Shown: positions 1 to 8,894 of the stretch, in pieces
How the letters are laid out: every line of letters begins with the position of its first letter
Numbering within the stretch: the first letter of the stretch is position 1
Assembly (NCBI RefSeq): GCF_000611675.1
Contig: NZ_JATV01000006.1
Coordinates: forward strand, 1 to 64,000
Origin: Flavobacterium succinicans LMG 10402
Lineage (GTDB): Bacteria; Bacteroidota; Bacteroidia; Flavobacteriales; Flavobacteriaceae
Reading direction: 5' to 3'
Length of the DNA: 64,000 nt
The notes under the pieces: model-generated
The model's input: the letters and a program-made list of their open reading frames with translations, nothing else
Databases searched by the model: none
Told to the model about the DNA's origin: nothing
Position numbers and translations under genes: made by a program

Positions 1-1104
1 CCTTGGTTGGTAGGGGAATGTTTATGGACACAAGAATTAAAAAGCAAAGCCATTGTATGGTTGTGTCAAGAAACTAAACAATCTATCTTAAAACTTACTG
101 ACAGAGATTACAATAATAATGGAATGTCTGATTTGTTAGCGCAAGAAGGATCATCCTACGATTTGAATATTAACATGTTCAATGTGTTGCAACATACAAT
201 CACCGGATGGCCAGGCGGAAAACCTAATGCTGACGATAGCAATCGACCAGAGCGCGCTAATCCTGCTAAAAAACGTGTGATTTTATTTAGCCCTCATCCT
301 GATGATGATGTGATTTCTATGGGAGGAACTTTTGCTAAATTGATCAAGCAAGGACACGACGTACACGTTGTATATCAAACCTCAGGAAATATTGCAGTTA
401 CGGATGACGAAGCTTTAAAATTTGCCGAAGTATGCAATGATTTTGTTGGCGAAGATAGTAGTAAGATCAATTTTCAAGCGGTGATTGATTTCTTGAAAAA
501 CAAGAATGACAATCAAATTGATTCCCTTGAAGTACGCAAATTAAAAGGATTAATCCGAAGAAGAGAATCGCACGCTGCTGTTCGTTACATTGGATTAAAA
601 GATGAAAACGTTCACTTTTTAGATTTACCATTTTACGAAACAGGTCAGGTGAAGAAAAATCCACTTGGAACAGAAGATATTGAAATTGTAGCAGACATTA
701 TTGCTAAAATTAAACCGCATCAAGTATTTGCAGCAGGAGATTTAGCTGATCCACACGGAACACATGAAGTGTGTTTGAATGCCATTTTTGCTGCGATGAA
801 GCAATTAAAAGCTAAGCCATACATGAAAGAATGTTGGTTGTGGTTGTATCGAGGTGCGTGGCACGAATGGGATCTACACGAAATCGACATGGCTGTGCCA
901 CTAAGTCCAGATGAAGTGTTGTTAAAACGTCAGGCCATTTTATTCCATCAATCTCAAAAAGATCGAGTAATGTTCCAAGGTAATGACTCAAGAGAATTCT
1001 GGGTACGTGCTGAGGACAGAAATAAAGATACTGCCAAATTATACGATGATCTTGGATTGGCTGAATACGAAGCGATCGAAGCCTTCAAACGATTTGATTA
1101 TTAG
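1..1104 (+). CDS. nagB: Glucosamine-6-phosphate deaminase / PIG-L (LmbE-like) fusion, C-terminal part
   Basis: The reading frame is open from the first base, so this is the 3' part of a longer gene. The first ~85 residues (PWLVGECLW..., then a Trp/Pro/Gly-rich stretch) resemble the end of a NagB isomerase/deaminase domain. The rest is a PIG-L/LmbE-type deacetylase domain with the HPDDD metal motif (near base 295) and an HGTHE motif (near base 755). Bacteroidota commonly carry NagB of about 640-670 residues with such an extension. NagB converts glucosamine-6-phosphate to fructose-6-phosphate and ammonia in the cytoplasm; the role of the attached domain is unclear. The following hexosaminidase gene supports amino-sugar catabolism. 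The NagB assignment rests on the truncated N-terminal part and is less sure than the PIG-L domain. Confidence 0.85.
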   Translation, partial: PWLVGECLWTQELKSKAIVWLCQETKQSILKLTDRDYNNNGMSDLLAQEGSSYDLNINMFNVLQHTITGWPGGKPNADDSNRPERANPAKKRVILFSPHPDDDVISMGGTFAKLIKQGHDVHVVYQTSGNIAVTDDEALKFAEVCNDFVGEDSSKINFQAVIDFLKNKNDNQIDSLEVRKLKGLIRRRESHAAVRYIGLKDENVHFLDLPFYETGQVKKNPLGTEDIEIVADIIAKIKPHQVFAAGDLADPHGTHEVCLNAIFAAMKQLKAKPYMKECWLWLYRGAWHEWDLHEIDMAVPLSPDEVLLKRQAILFHQSQKDRVMFQGNDSREFWVRAEDRNKDTAKLYDDLGLAEYEAIEAFKRFDY

Positions 1105-1310
1105 ATTATTTTGTTTTTAGCAATAAAACAAATGATGAATTAGCTTGTAAAATCAGAATACAATCCCTACAAAAGAGCAATACTATTCTAAACTTCTATT
1201 TTGATCACTTTATAAAAGCTAGACCGCATCATTTGTTTGTCTTTTTTAATCATGTTTACAGGTCTTATGGCCCTTAATTTAAGTTTCAATCAATTTCAAG
1301 TCTGTTGTTT

Positions 1311-3821
1311 ATGAAAATATTAAGTTTTATTGTAGTTTTTTTTATTGGCTCAATCACTATTAGTGTTGCTCAAAATTTGGACCTTATTCCTCAACCTAAA
1401 AAGCTAAACTTTAAAAACAATGGCAAGGTATTAACGCTTCCTGAAGAGTTTGTATTTGTTTTGGATAAACAATTACGTTTTAATGCACCCTTTATTGCCT
1501 CAAATTTTATCAAGCAGACCCATAAATCTCCAAAAATTTTTTTTGATCATACAGTTGAAAAACCCACTGTAGAAATAAATATTAAACAATGGATGAGAAT
1601 TCCAAAAGAAGGATATCATCTCAAGATTACTCAAAAAAAAATAGTAATTGAAGGCAAAACTACAGAAGGGGTTCTCAATGGCTACCAAACCTTTTTACAA
1701 ATCCTATCAAGTAAAGAGATTGAAAAAGGAGCTTTACCACTAGTAACCATTAAAGATTATCCTACCCTAGAATGGCGGGGAATGATGCTAGATGTCTCTA
1801 GGCAATTTTTTGATAAAGAAAAAGTAAAACAATACATCGATTGGTTAGCCGCTCATAAGATTAACATCTTTCATTGGCATTTGACAGATGATAACGGATG
1901 GCGTTTAGAGATCAAGTCAATGCCAAACTTAACAACAAAAGGAGCTTGGCGAGGTCCTGGTGAGGTATTATTGCCATCCTACGGTTCTGGAAACAAAAGA
2001 TATGGCGGATTTTATACCCAAGAAGATATAAAAGAAGTAGTAAAATTTGCTAAAGAACGTGGAGTTTCTATCTTGCCCGAAATCGAAATACCAGGACATT
2101 CTAGAGCTGTTATTGGCTCCTATCCTGAGATGGGATGTAAAACTACAGAACAAAGCAAAAGCATCCAAGGCGAAATCAATAATGTTTGGTGCGTTGGTCG
2201 TGAAGAAAATTATGTAGTATTAGAGGGAATTATCAATGAAATGATTGATTTATTCCCTTTCGAATACATACATGTTGCCGGCGATGAAGTCAATACTAGC
2301 ACTTGGAATCATTGTTCAAAATGCAAGACATTAATGCAACAGCAAGGATTTACGGATGCTTTTCAACTGCAAAATTATTTCTTTAAACGAGTAGAATCGA
2401 TCATCGAAAAAAAGAACAAAAAAGTTATTGGTTGGAATGAAATTTTAAAAGGAGGCAAGTTGAGTAAAAACACAGTCATTGCAGCTTGGCAAGGAGTAAA
2501 TCATGGTATCGAAGCTGTAAAAAGAGGACATAAAACAATTATGATTCCTGGGCAGTTTACCTATTTTGACATGGCGCAATCTGAATCAGAACGAGGACAC
2601 CGTTGGGCAGGCCTTATCAACACGAAAAAGGTATATTCTTTAAATCCAGTACCTAGCGAAGGACTAACTAGAAAAGAAAAAAAATTAATTATTGGCATAC
2701 AGGGTGCACTTTGGAGTGAGTACTTGGATAGACCAGAACGTTTTATTGAATATCAAAGCTTCCCTAGAATTACCGCATTAGCTGAAATAGCGTGGAGTCA
2801 AAATAAGCAAAATAACTGGGATGATTTTTATCACAGATTAACCCATAGTCATTTTAATCGTCTAGAAAATATGGGCATTGCATTTAGAGACTTTCCTCCT
2901 GCTGCATATTATAGTAATGGTCAGATTACAGTTGAATTACCATACTCAAATGCGACTGTTCGTTATACAAATGACGGAACTGATCCAACGTTTATTTCAC
3001 AAATATATGAAAAGCCTATTCCAACGAAATCTTTTGAAGAATACAAGTTTAAAACCTTTTTTGGCAAAGAATCACAAAGCCCAGCCATAAACGCAAAACT
3101 TCCCGCTATTGCTTCTTGGAAGTCATTTATGGCCGAAAAGAAAATAATTTCGAAAAATGTCACCTCAGTTATAGATCGAAATGGTATTTGGAAAGTGTAT
3201 TTTACCACAAAAAATGAAAATGCAAATAACGGGAGTTGTAGACGAATTTCTTTGTACGAAAACAATGTCATGATTTTCAATCAAACATCAAAGAATGACT
3301 TAAATAAACAACCATCTTACAAAATAGAGATCCCTAACTACAAATCAAGTCACGAGTACCGCCTAGAACTAGAATTTGAAAATACGGAGGGATCAAATGC
3401 AGAAGCCGAGGTATATCTTGAGCATTCTAAATATATAGAACCTCTAGTACAAGCTAGTAGTTCTTTGTCAGAAAAATCAAATTTCAAACTAGAAAATTTA
3501 GAGGATTATAACCCTGAAAGTTATTTTAGATCAAGTCGACCTTGTGAAAAAGGAGATTGGATTCTTTACACTTTTCAAAATCCAATTTCGGCTACAAAAA
3601 TCGAAGTATCAACCGGCATTCCTAATCATCCAAGATTTATTGTTAACGAAGGATATGTGGAATATACCTATGATGGCATATCATTTGAAAGAGGATCTGA
3701 CTTTGAGTACGGGCAAGCCTTTATTTATCCCAAGCAAGCTGTTGTTGGTGTGAAAATTGTAATTTCTGGAACCAATAATGAGCCTACTGTTGCCATTCAA
3801 GATTTAAAAATAAAACCTTAA
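1311..3821 (+). CDS. Glycoside hydrolase family 20 beta-N-acetylhexosaminidase
   Basis: Secreted or periplasmic enzyme expected to remove terminal beta-linked GlcNAc/GalNAc from chito-oligosaccharides or glycans. A signal peptide ends near residue 20 (VAQ). Then come a GH20b-like N-terminal domain, the GH20 barrel with WRGMMLDVSR, HWHLTDDNGWR and the catalytic pair D325-E326 in HVAGDE, a chitobiase-like C-terminal domain (DGTDP) and a final F5/8-type-C-like beta domain. The length of 836 residues fits the multidomain Bacteroidota form. I chose ATG 1311 over the in-frame TTG at 1305 because it directly begins a canonical signal peptide. The next gene starts 10 nt downstream, indicating co-transcription. 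The exact substrate cannot be read from sequence. Confidence 0.95.
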   Translation: MKILSFIVVFFIGSITISVAQNLDLIPQPKKLNFKNNGKVLTLPEEFVFVLDKQLRFNAPFIASNFIKQTHKSPKIFFDHTVEKPTVEINIKQWMRIPKEGYHLKITQKKIVIEGKTTEGVLNGYQTFLQILSSKEIEKGALPLVTIKDYPTLEWRGMMLDVSRQFFDKEKVKQYIDWLAAHKINIFHWHLTDDNGWRLEIKSMPNLTTKGAWRGPGEVLLPSYGSGNKRYGGFYTQEDIKEVVKFAKERGVSILPEIEIPGHSRAVIGSYPEMGCKTTEQSKSIQGEINNVWCVGREENYVVLEGIINEMIDLFPFEYIHVAGDEVNTSTWNHCSKCKTLMQQQGFTDAFQLQNYFFKRVESIIEKKNKKVIGWNEILKGGKLSKNTVIAAWQGVNHGIEAVKRGHKTIMIPGQFTYFDMAQSESERGHRWAGLINTKKVYSLNPVPSEGLTRKEKKLIIGIQGALWSEYLDRPERFIEYQSFPRITALAEIAWSQNKQNNWDDFYHRLTHSHFNRLENMGIAFRDFPPAAYYSNGQITVELPYSNATVRYTNDGTDPTFISQIYEKPIPTKSFEEYKFKTFFGKESQSPAINAKLPAIASWKSFMAEKKIISKNVTSVIDRNGIWKVYFTTKNENANNGSCRRISLYENNVMIFNQTSKNDLNKQPSYKIEIPNYKSSHEYRLELEFENTEGSNAEAEVYLEHSKYIEPLVQASSSLSEKSNFKLENLEDYNPESYFRSSRPCEKGDWILYTFQNPISATKIEVSTGIPNHPRFIVNEGYVEYTYDGISFERGSDFEYGQAFIYPKQAVVGVKIVISGTNNEPTVAIQDLKIKP

Positions 3822-3831
3822 TACAAGCACT

Positions 3832-5145
3832 ATGCGACAAACTATTCCAAGGTATGTATTTTTACTTTTTTTGTTACTTTCATTTTTACAATTCGGATGC
3901 AAATCAATGCATCAGACTATAAAAAACACCCCTTCCAATCCTGCTCCTATCTATATTGATTCAATGATGGAAAATGCTTTGGATAAAAAATTTTTCCCTG
4001 GAGCACAAGTAATTATTGGGAACAACCGAGAGATTGTTTTTGAAAAAAATTATGGATTTACAGATTATTCGCAAACCTCCCAAGTTAATAGTGATGTGGT
4101 GTACGATTTAGCTTCCATGACCAAAGTTTTAGCTACCACTTTAATAACCATGCAATTGGTAAGCAATCACAAGTTATCAGTTAATGATAAATTAGGTGAA
4201 AAAGTAGCACGATTTAAGAATACACCAATAGCAAATCTTACACTCTTTGAATTACTAACACACACCTCTGGTTTGCCATCAGGATTTATGTTCTACCAGC
4301 AATTATTGCAAACCCCAGATCATTCTCCTTTTTTAAGCAAAGAGAAATCATCAATTTACAATCTCCCTTTTGATACTCAATTCGTGTCTTCTTCTTTAGA
4401 ATATAACACAGCATTTATAACACATCAGCCGAAAAACAAATCCGTTTTAATTTATGATAATCTATGGTTAAATCCAGAGTTTTATGAGATAGTTTTTAAG
4501 AAAATTATATCAGCTCCGATCAAAACTAGAGGAAATTATCTCTATAGCGATTTGAATATGATTTTAATACAACAAGTAATTGAAGCCGTAACTCATGAAA
4601 AACTTGACATATTAGTCAATAGACTCTATACTTCTTTAGAATTGACAAGTATAGGTTTTACACCTTTACGTTGGACTACCAAAGACAAAGTAGCTCCTAC
4701 AGAAGTAGATCATTTGTTTCGAAAAGATACTATTCGGGCTCATGTTCACGATGAAACTGCTGCTGTTTTTGGTGGAGTTTCAGGTAATGCTGGATTGTTT
4801 TCGAATGCAAAATCAGTGGCTGTAATATGCCAATTGTTGTTAAACAAAGGGGTTTACAATGGAAAAAAAATCCTTAAATCTAATGTGATTAGTAAGTTTA
4901 CTCGATCACCGCTACTCAAAAAAGGTATCTACAGAGGATTAGGGTTTGATAAAAGAAATTCAGATTATTTTTTTGATATAAATCAGTACGGTCATACGGG
5001 ATTTACTGGGACTTTTTTCTTTGTCAATCCAATAAAAAACAGATTTTTGATCGTTTTAACCAATAGAGTACATCCCACACGTACTAATCGATTGATGTAT
5101 GCGGATAATTTTATGGCTAAAATTTGGAGAAGTGTTAATCTCTAA
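3832..5145 (+). CDS. Serine hydrolase of the beta-lactamase / penicillin-binding family, lipoprotein
   Basis: Envelope-anchored member of the class C beta-lactamase/EstB fold. A lipobox (LQFGC, Cys23) follows a hydrophobic signal. The catalytic SxxK is S95-M-T-K98 (DLASMTK), the second motif is YSDLN and the third-strand motif is HTG (GHTGFTG). An insertion of about 80 residues lies between the first two motifs and makes the protein longer (437 aa) than a minimal beta-lactamase. Bacteroidota often place or fuse such hydrolases next to amino-sugar hydrolases, so a role in cell-wall fragment or glycan processing is more likely than antibiotic resistance. It begins 10 nt after the GH20 stop, so the two genes are probably one transcription unit. 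Confidence 0.9.
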   Translation: MRQTIPRYVFLLFLLLSFLQFGCKSMHQTIKNTPSNPAPIYIDSMMENALDKKFFPGAQVIIGNNREIVFEKNYGFTDYSQTSQVNSDVVYDLASMTKVLATTLITMQLVSNHKLSVNDKLGEKVARFKNTPIANLTLFELLTHTSGLPSGFMFYQQLLQTPDHSPFLSKEKSSIYNLPFDTQFVSSSLEYNTAFITHQPKNKSVLIYDNLWLNPEFYEIVFKKIISAPIKTRGNYLYSDLNMILIQQVIEAVTHEKLDILVNRLYTSLELTSIGFTPLRWTTKDKVAPTEVDHLFRKDTIRAHVHDETAAVFGGVSGNAGLFSNAKSVAVICQLLLNKGVYNGKKILKSNVISKFTRSPLLKKGIYRGLGFDKRNSDYFFDINQYGHTGFTGTFFFVNPIKNRFLIVLTNRVHPTRTNRLMYADNFMAKIWRSVNL

Positions 5146-5377
5146 AGAATGTGTTTCTATGCGTAATGCCATTTAACCGAGATTCTAAAAAAGCAGAAAA
5201 GCATTTACTAATGCAATCTTTTTTTGCACTTACGAATGAAAACTTACGTATACAATAGTGCAAGACAAAACAAGAACTACTACCCTCTCTCACACAGGCG
5301 CTTAAAAATTTCAATACAACAGAAACAGCTCGCTTAACATTACAAAATACAATTATCAAATGTTAAATTTTAAATAT

Positions 5378-5410
5378 TTGTATATACATATAAAAAATGT
5401 GTTACATTTG
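5378..5410 (+). promoter_or_regulatory. Probable flavobacterial promoter of the MarR gene
   Basis: TTG at 5378-5380 and TACATTTG at 5403-5410 are separated by 22 nt, matching the Bacteroidota TTG / TAnnTTTG consensus. The start codon at 5437 lies 26 nt beyond the -7 box. Confidence 0.55.
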
Positions 5411-5436
5411 TACCGACAAATAATGTAATTACAAAC

Positions 5437-5892
5437 ATGAAGATCGAACAAATTTTAAAAAGTACCGTAGATTACAATGACGCCACGCGAACCATTTTAA
5501 ACATCATGTACACTAATAACGTAATTACAGAAAGTTTTAATGAGATTGTAAAAAATTACGACATTTCAGCAGAACAATACAACGTACTTCGAATTCTCAG
5601 AGGGCAAAAAGGAAGTCCAGCAAATATGTGTATTATTCAAGAACGGATGCTAGCCAAAACCAGTAATACCACTCGCTTAGTGGATAAATTATTATTGAAA
5701 GAACTAGTAACCCGCAATGTATGTCCAGACAACCGAAGAAAAATTGAAGTACTCATTACTGAAAAAGGGTTGTTGCTATTGAAAGAATTAGAACCACTGC
5801 TGCAAGAACATGAAGAATCTTTTGCTAAAAATTTGACCGCTGAAGAACTTCAACAACTCAATCAATTAATAGAAAAATACAGAACTAAATAA
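5437..5892 (+). CDS. MarR-family transcriptional regulator
   Basis: A 151-residue winged-helix protein of typical MarR length. The helix-turn-helix region spans about residues 42-100 (EQYNVLRILRGQ, then MLAKTSNTTRLVDKLLLK), and a wing with DNRRKIEVLITEKG follows. MarR proteins bind DNA as dimers and are usually released by small aromatic or oxidising ligands. The nitroreductase-like gene begins 11 nt downstream on the same strand, so the regulator probably controls its own operon and that enzyme. No obvious palindromic operator was identified upstream, although the promoter region is AT-rich with short inverted stretches. Confidence 0.92.
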   Translation: MKIEQILKSTVDYNDATRTILNIMYTNNVITESFNEIVKNYDISAEQYNVLRILRGQKGSPANMCIIQERMLAKTSNTTRLVDKLLLKELVTRNVCPDNRRKIEVLITEKGLLLLKELEPLLQEHEESFAKNLTAEELQQLNQLIEKYRTK

Positions 5893-5903
5893 ATACAAAA
5901 ACT

Positions 5904-6536
5904 ATGAATACCTTTTTAGACAGCCAGAAATGGAGATATGCTACCAAAAAATTTGATGCTCGCAAAAAAATATCAACTGAAGATTTAAACACTTTAAAAG
6001 AAGCGATTCGTTTGAGTTCTTCTTCTTATGGTTTGCAGTTGTATAAAGTTTTTATTGTAGACAATCCTGAACTAAGAGCACAATTACAGCCTGCCGCTTG
6101 GGGACAAAGTCAAATTACTGAGGCTTCTCACCTATTCGTTTTTGCCAATCAAACTACTGTGAGCAACGAAGACATTGAGGGCTACTTAAAAAATGCAGAA
6201 GGAATCAGAAATTTACCAGAAGGAACTCTAAATGGTTATGGCGATTTCATGAAAGGCAACCTTCTTAACCTAGCCGATGATGTTAAAAAAGTTTGGACAG
6301 CCAAGCAAACCTATTTAGCTTTGGCTAACTTAATGAATGCCGCTGCTGAATTAAAAATTGACACTACGCCAATGGAAGGATTTGACCCAGTGCAATTTAA
6401 TGCTATTTTGGGTTTAGACAAATTAAACTTAAATGCAGCAGTAATTGCAGCAGTAGGCTACCGTCATGAAGAAGACGATACTCAACATTACAAAAAAGTT
6501 AGAAAATCTAACGAAGATATATTTATTACATTATAA
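5904..6536 (+). CDS. NAD(P)H-dependent oxidoreductase, nitroreductase (NfsB-like) family
   Basis: Flavin-dependent cytoplasmic reductase of 210 residues. The family N-terminus is clear (RYATKKFDARKKI, with the FMN-phosphate-binding Arg/Lys cluster), followed by RLSSSSYGLQ, WGQSQI, and a C-terminal GYRHEEDD segment typical of NfsB-type enzymes. Such proteins reduce quinones, nitroaromatics or dihydropteridine using NAD(P)H and FMN. It follows the MarR gene closely and precedes yceI by 38 nt, which suggests an operon responding to redox or xenobiotic stress. The physiological substrate cannot be assigned. Confidence 0.92.
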   Translation: MNTFLDSQKWRYATKKFDARKKISTEDLNTLKEAIRLSSSSYGLQLYKVFIVDNPELRAQLQPAAWGQSQITEASHLFVFANQTTVSNEDIEGYLKNAEGIRNLPEGTLNGYGDFMKGNLLNLADDVKKVWTAKQTYLALANLMNAAAELKIDTTPMEGFDPVQFNAILGLDKLNLNAAVIAAVGYRHEEDDTQHYKKVRKSNEDIFITL

Positions 6537-6574
6537 TTTTACCATTTAATCAACAACTTAAAACCAATTAAAAA

Positions 6575-7138
6575 ATGAAAAATTTAAAATCTATTGCTGC
6601 TGCGTTCCTAGTATTTGCTACAATAACTGTAAGCGCACAAACCAAAAAAATCGATACTGCAACTAGCGCTATTGAATGGTTAGGAAAAAAAGTAACCGGA
6701 CAACACAATGGTACGGTAAACTTCAAAGAAGGTGCTTTAGTATTCAAAGGAAAAGCCTTAAAAGGAGGTTCATTTACAGTAGACATGAACTCTTTAACAG
6801 CAACAGACTTACAAGGAGAATACCAAGGAAAACTAAATGGGCACTTAAAAGCAGATGACTTTTTTGGAACTGCAAAATTCCCAACAGCAACTTTAGTATT
6901 CAAAAAAATCGGTTCAAAAGCAAAAGACGTTTATACTGTAACTGCTGATTTAACCATCAAAGGAATTACTAAACCAGTTACTTTTGATATGACTGTAAAT
7001 GGAAACACCGCAACTACTACCTTCAACGTAGACAGAACTAAATATGGTATTCAATACAACTCAAAATCAATATTTTCTTCAATTGGTGACAAAGCCATCA
7101 ACGACGAATTTGAATTGAAAGTATCTTTGAAATTCTAA
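6575..7138 (+). CDS. YceI family periplasmic protein
   Basis: A 187-residue secreted protein with a signal peptide cleaved after SAQ (about residue 21), then a lipocalin-like YceI barrel. Family hallmarks are IDTATSAIEWLGKKVTGQHNG at the start, the KADDFF-x-FPTAT strand and DLTIKGITKPVTFDM. YceI proteins bind isoprenoid-type lipids in a hydrophobic pocket; in flavobacteria they are often near redox or stress genes, as here after MarR/nitroreductase. The precise ligand is unknown. A hairpin terminator follows the gene. Confidence 0.95.
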   Translation: MKNLKSIAAAFLVFATITVSAQTKKIDTATSAIEWLGKKVTGQHNGTVNFKEGALVFKGKALKGGSFTVDMNSLTATDLQGEYQGKLNGHLKADDFFGTAKFPTATLVFKKIGSKAKDVYTVTADLTIKGITKPVTFDMTVNGNTATTTFNVDRTKYGIQYNSKSIFSSIGDKAINDEFELKVSLKF

Positions 7139-7158
7139 TTATAAAATTTAGTCAATCG

Positions 7159-7188
7159 AAAGCCTCAACACTGTTGGGGCTTTTTATT
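7159..7188 (+). terminator. Rho-independent terminator after yceI
   Basis: AAAGCCTCAACA and TGTTGGGGCTTT form a stem of about 10 bp (one G-T pair) followed by a T-run. Confidence 0.8.
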
Positions 7189-7372
7189 TGTATTTTACAT
7201 CGTACTACATATTAATTAATCGTAAAATAAATTTTAAATCAACAAAAAATATACACGTTTACATAATAAATCCTTAACCTTTTTTATCCTTTTAATTCAT
7301 GATCTAGTACTACTTTTGACTTGATATATAAGAAAATACAACTTTTGATTTTATCTCAAACAATCGTAAAAA

Positions 7373-8653
7373 ATGAAACAAAAACTAGCTATCTTGATTT
7401 GTGTTCTGAGTTTTTTCTCACTATTAGCACAACCCACTAAAGGAATTTATGGCACATCAAATTGGATGCAAAATTGGACCAACTTCAAAACCTCAACTAC
7501 AGAATATCCTGAAGCTAATGCCATCTTAACTGGAATTATCGATAAAAACACTGTACTGAAAAGTGATACCACTTACCGACTTGAAGGTGTGGTTTATGTA
7601 ACCAACAACGCCATTTTAACAATTGAAGCCGGCACTGTGATAAGAGGAGACGAGATGACTTGTGGTACACTTATAATCACACGTGGTTCAAAAATAATTG
7701 CTGAAGGAACAGAAAAAATGCCCATTGTTTTTACGTCCAACAAAGGCACATCCGTTAGAAAACCCGGCGATTGGGGAGGCATACTCATTCTAAGTGACGC
7801 ACCCATCAATAAAGCAGGTATCAACGGACAAGCCTTACTAGATTTTAACTTAGATCCATCCAAAAGCACTTATGGTGGTGAAAATACAGAAAGTAATTCA
7901 GGTATCTTAAAATATGTAAGAATTGAATATGCCGGCAGAAAGCTTAATGCACACAAAGAGCTTAACGGTCTATCATTAGCTGGCGTAGGAAAACAGACTA
8001 CATTGCAAAACATTCAAATTAGCTTTTCAAACGACGACTCTATTGAATGTTATGGTGGTAACGTAAAAATTAATAATTTGATCTCCTACCGAACTACCGA
8101 TGATGATTTTGACTTTACACAAGGCGCTCAAATAGAGATGAACAATTGTATTGCAATTCGACACCCTTTTTCATCTGATGCATCAGGTTCAAGATGTTTC
8201 GAAATCGACTCCTTCGACAAGATAGAAAACTATGATCCTGACAAAAAGTTAACTTCAGTGCAAGCGAGTAATATCACGATGGTCAATTTAGAAGAAAACA
8301 ATCAAGGATTAGTAAAAGAAGCCATTCATATCAAAGAAAAAACAATTTTAAACTTAAAAAATAGTGTGGTTTCTGGATTTGCTCCTTTTCTTTTAATGGA
8401 TGGTAAAATTGGGCTCTCTCCAGAAAATCTAAGTAAAATTACTTTAAAAGACATCAATGTTAATAACTGTACTGGGGCAATCATGAGTGAAGAACAAAGT
8501 TTTAATTCAAAATTAAAATATTGGCCAGATCCAGCGAGCATGGGAATCGAATTTACTACTATTCCAACTACTGAATTTTTCATCGCTACTCAAGTAAAAA
8601 ACAACCCCGATTTTAGAAAAAAAGAAACAAAAATAGTCGTTAGTACTAATTAA
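7373..8653 (+). CDS. Secreted parallel beta-helix-like protein, paralogue 1
   Basis: Unnamed 426-residue secreted protein. A signal peptide ends near residue 20 (LLAQ). The mature part has repeated short strands (VYVTNNAILTIEAGTVIRG, GTLIITRGSKIIAEG, PIVFTSN) typical of right-handed parallel beta-helices, with WGGILILSDAPIN and a later SNDDSIECYGG strand. No T9SS C-terminal sorting domain, catalytic triad or membrane anchor is visible. It is closely related along its whole length to the next gene (shared G..NWM.NWTNF start, ATLTIE/AILTIE, KYWPDP and NPDFRKKE/SPDFRKKE end), so the pair is a tandem duplication. Function is unknown; beta-helices of this kind are often surface glycan- or adhesion-related. 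Confidence 0.85.
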   Translation: MKQKLAILICVLSFFSLLAQPTKGIYGTSNWMQNWTNFKTSTTEYPEANAILTGIIDKNTVLKSDTTYRLEGVVYVTNNAILTIEAGTVIRGDEMTCGTLIITRGSKIIAEGTEKMPIVFTSNKGTSVRKPGDWGGILILSDAPINKAGINGQALLDFNLDPSKSTYGGENTESNSGILKYVRIEYAGRKLNAHKELNGLSLAGVGKQTTLQNIQISFSNDDSIECYGGNVKINNLISYRTTDDDFDFTQGAQIEMNNCIAIRHPFSSDASGSRCFEIDSFDKIENYDPDKKLTSVQASNITMVNLEENNQGLVKEAIHIKEKTILNLKNSVVSGFAPFLLMDGKIGLSPENLSKITLKDINVNNCTGAIMSEEQSFNSKLKYWPDPASMGIEFTTIPTTEFFIATQVKNNPDFRKKETKIVVSTN

Positions 8654-8696
8654 AATATAGCACAAACACATCAACATTACAACCATCCTATTCATA

Positions 8697-8737
8697 AAAA
8701 GGGGGCTAATTAAGCAAATTAGCCTCCTTTGCTTTTT
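8697..8737 (+). terminator. Terminator between the two beta-helix paralogues
   Basis: An inverted repeat AGGGGGCTAATT / AATTAGCCTCCT with a 5-nt loop, followed by a T-rich stretch, ends the first unit, so the second copy has its own promoter. Confidence 0.75.
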
Positions 8738-8894
8738 GTACAACATTTCACTTAATTTACACAATATAAGTTGGTGTTTGTGAAATAGTTTTGAATTATT
8801 AACTGAAAAATGTTAAGTTTTTATTGTTTTTATTTTAAATTATTGATCGAGTTTTATTATGTTTACCAAATATTAAGCTCCAAAACTACTAAAC

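Noticed and set aside
3832..5145. Antibiotic-resistance beta-lactamase
   Set aside because: SxxK and YSDLN motifs show the fold, but lipoprotein anchoring, a large insertion and the hexosaminidase neighbour point to glycan or wall processing.
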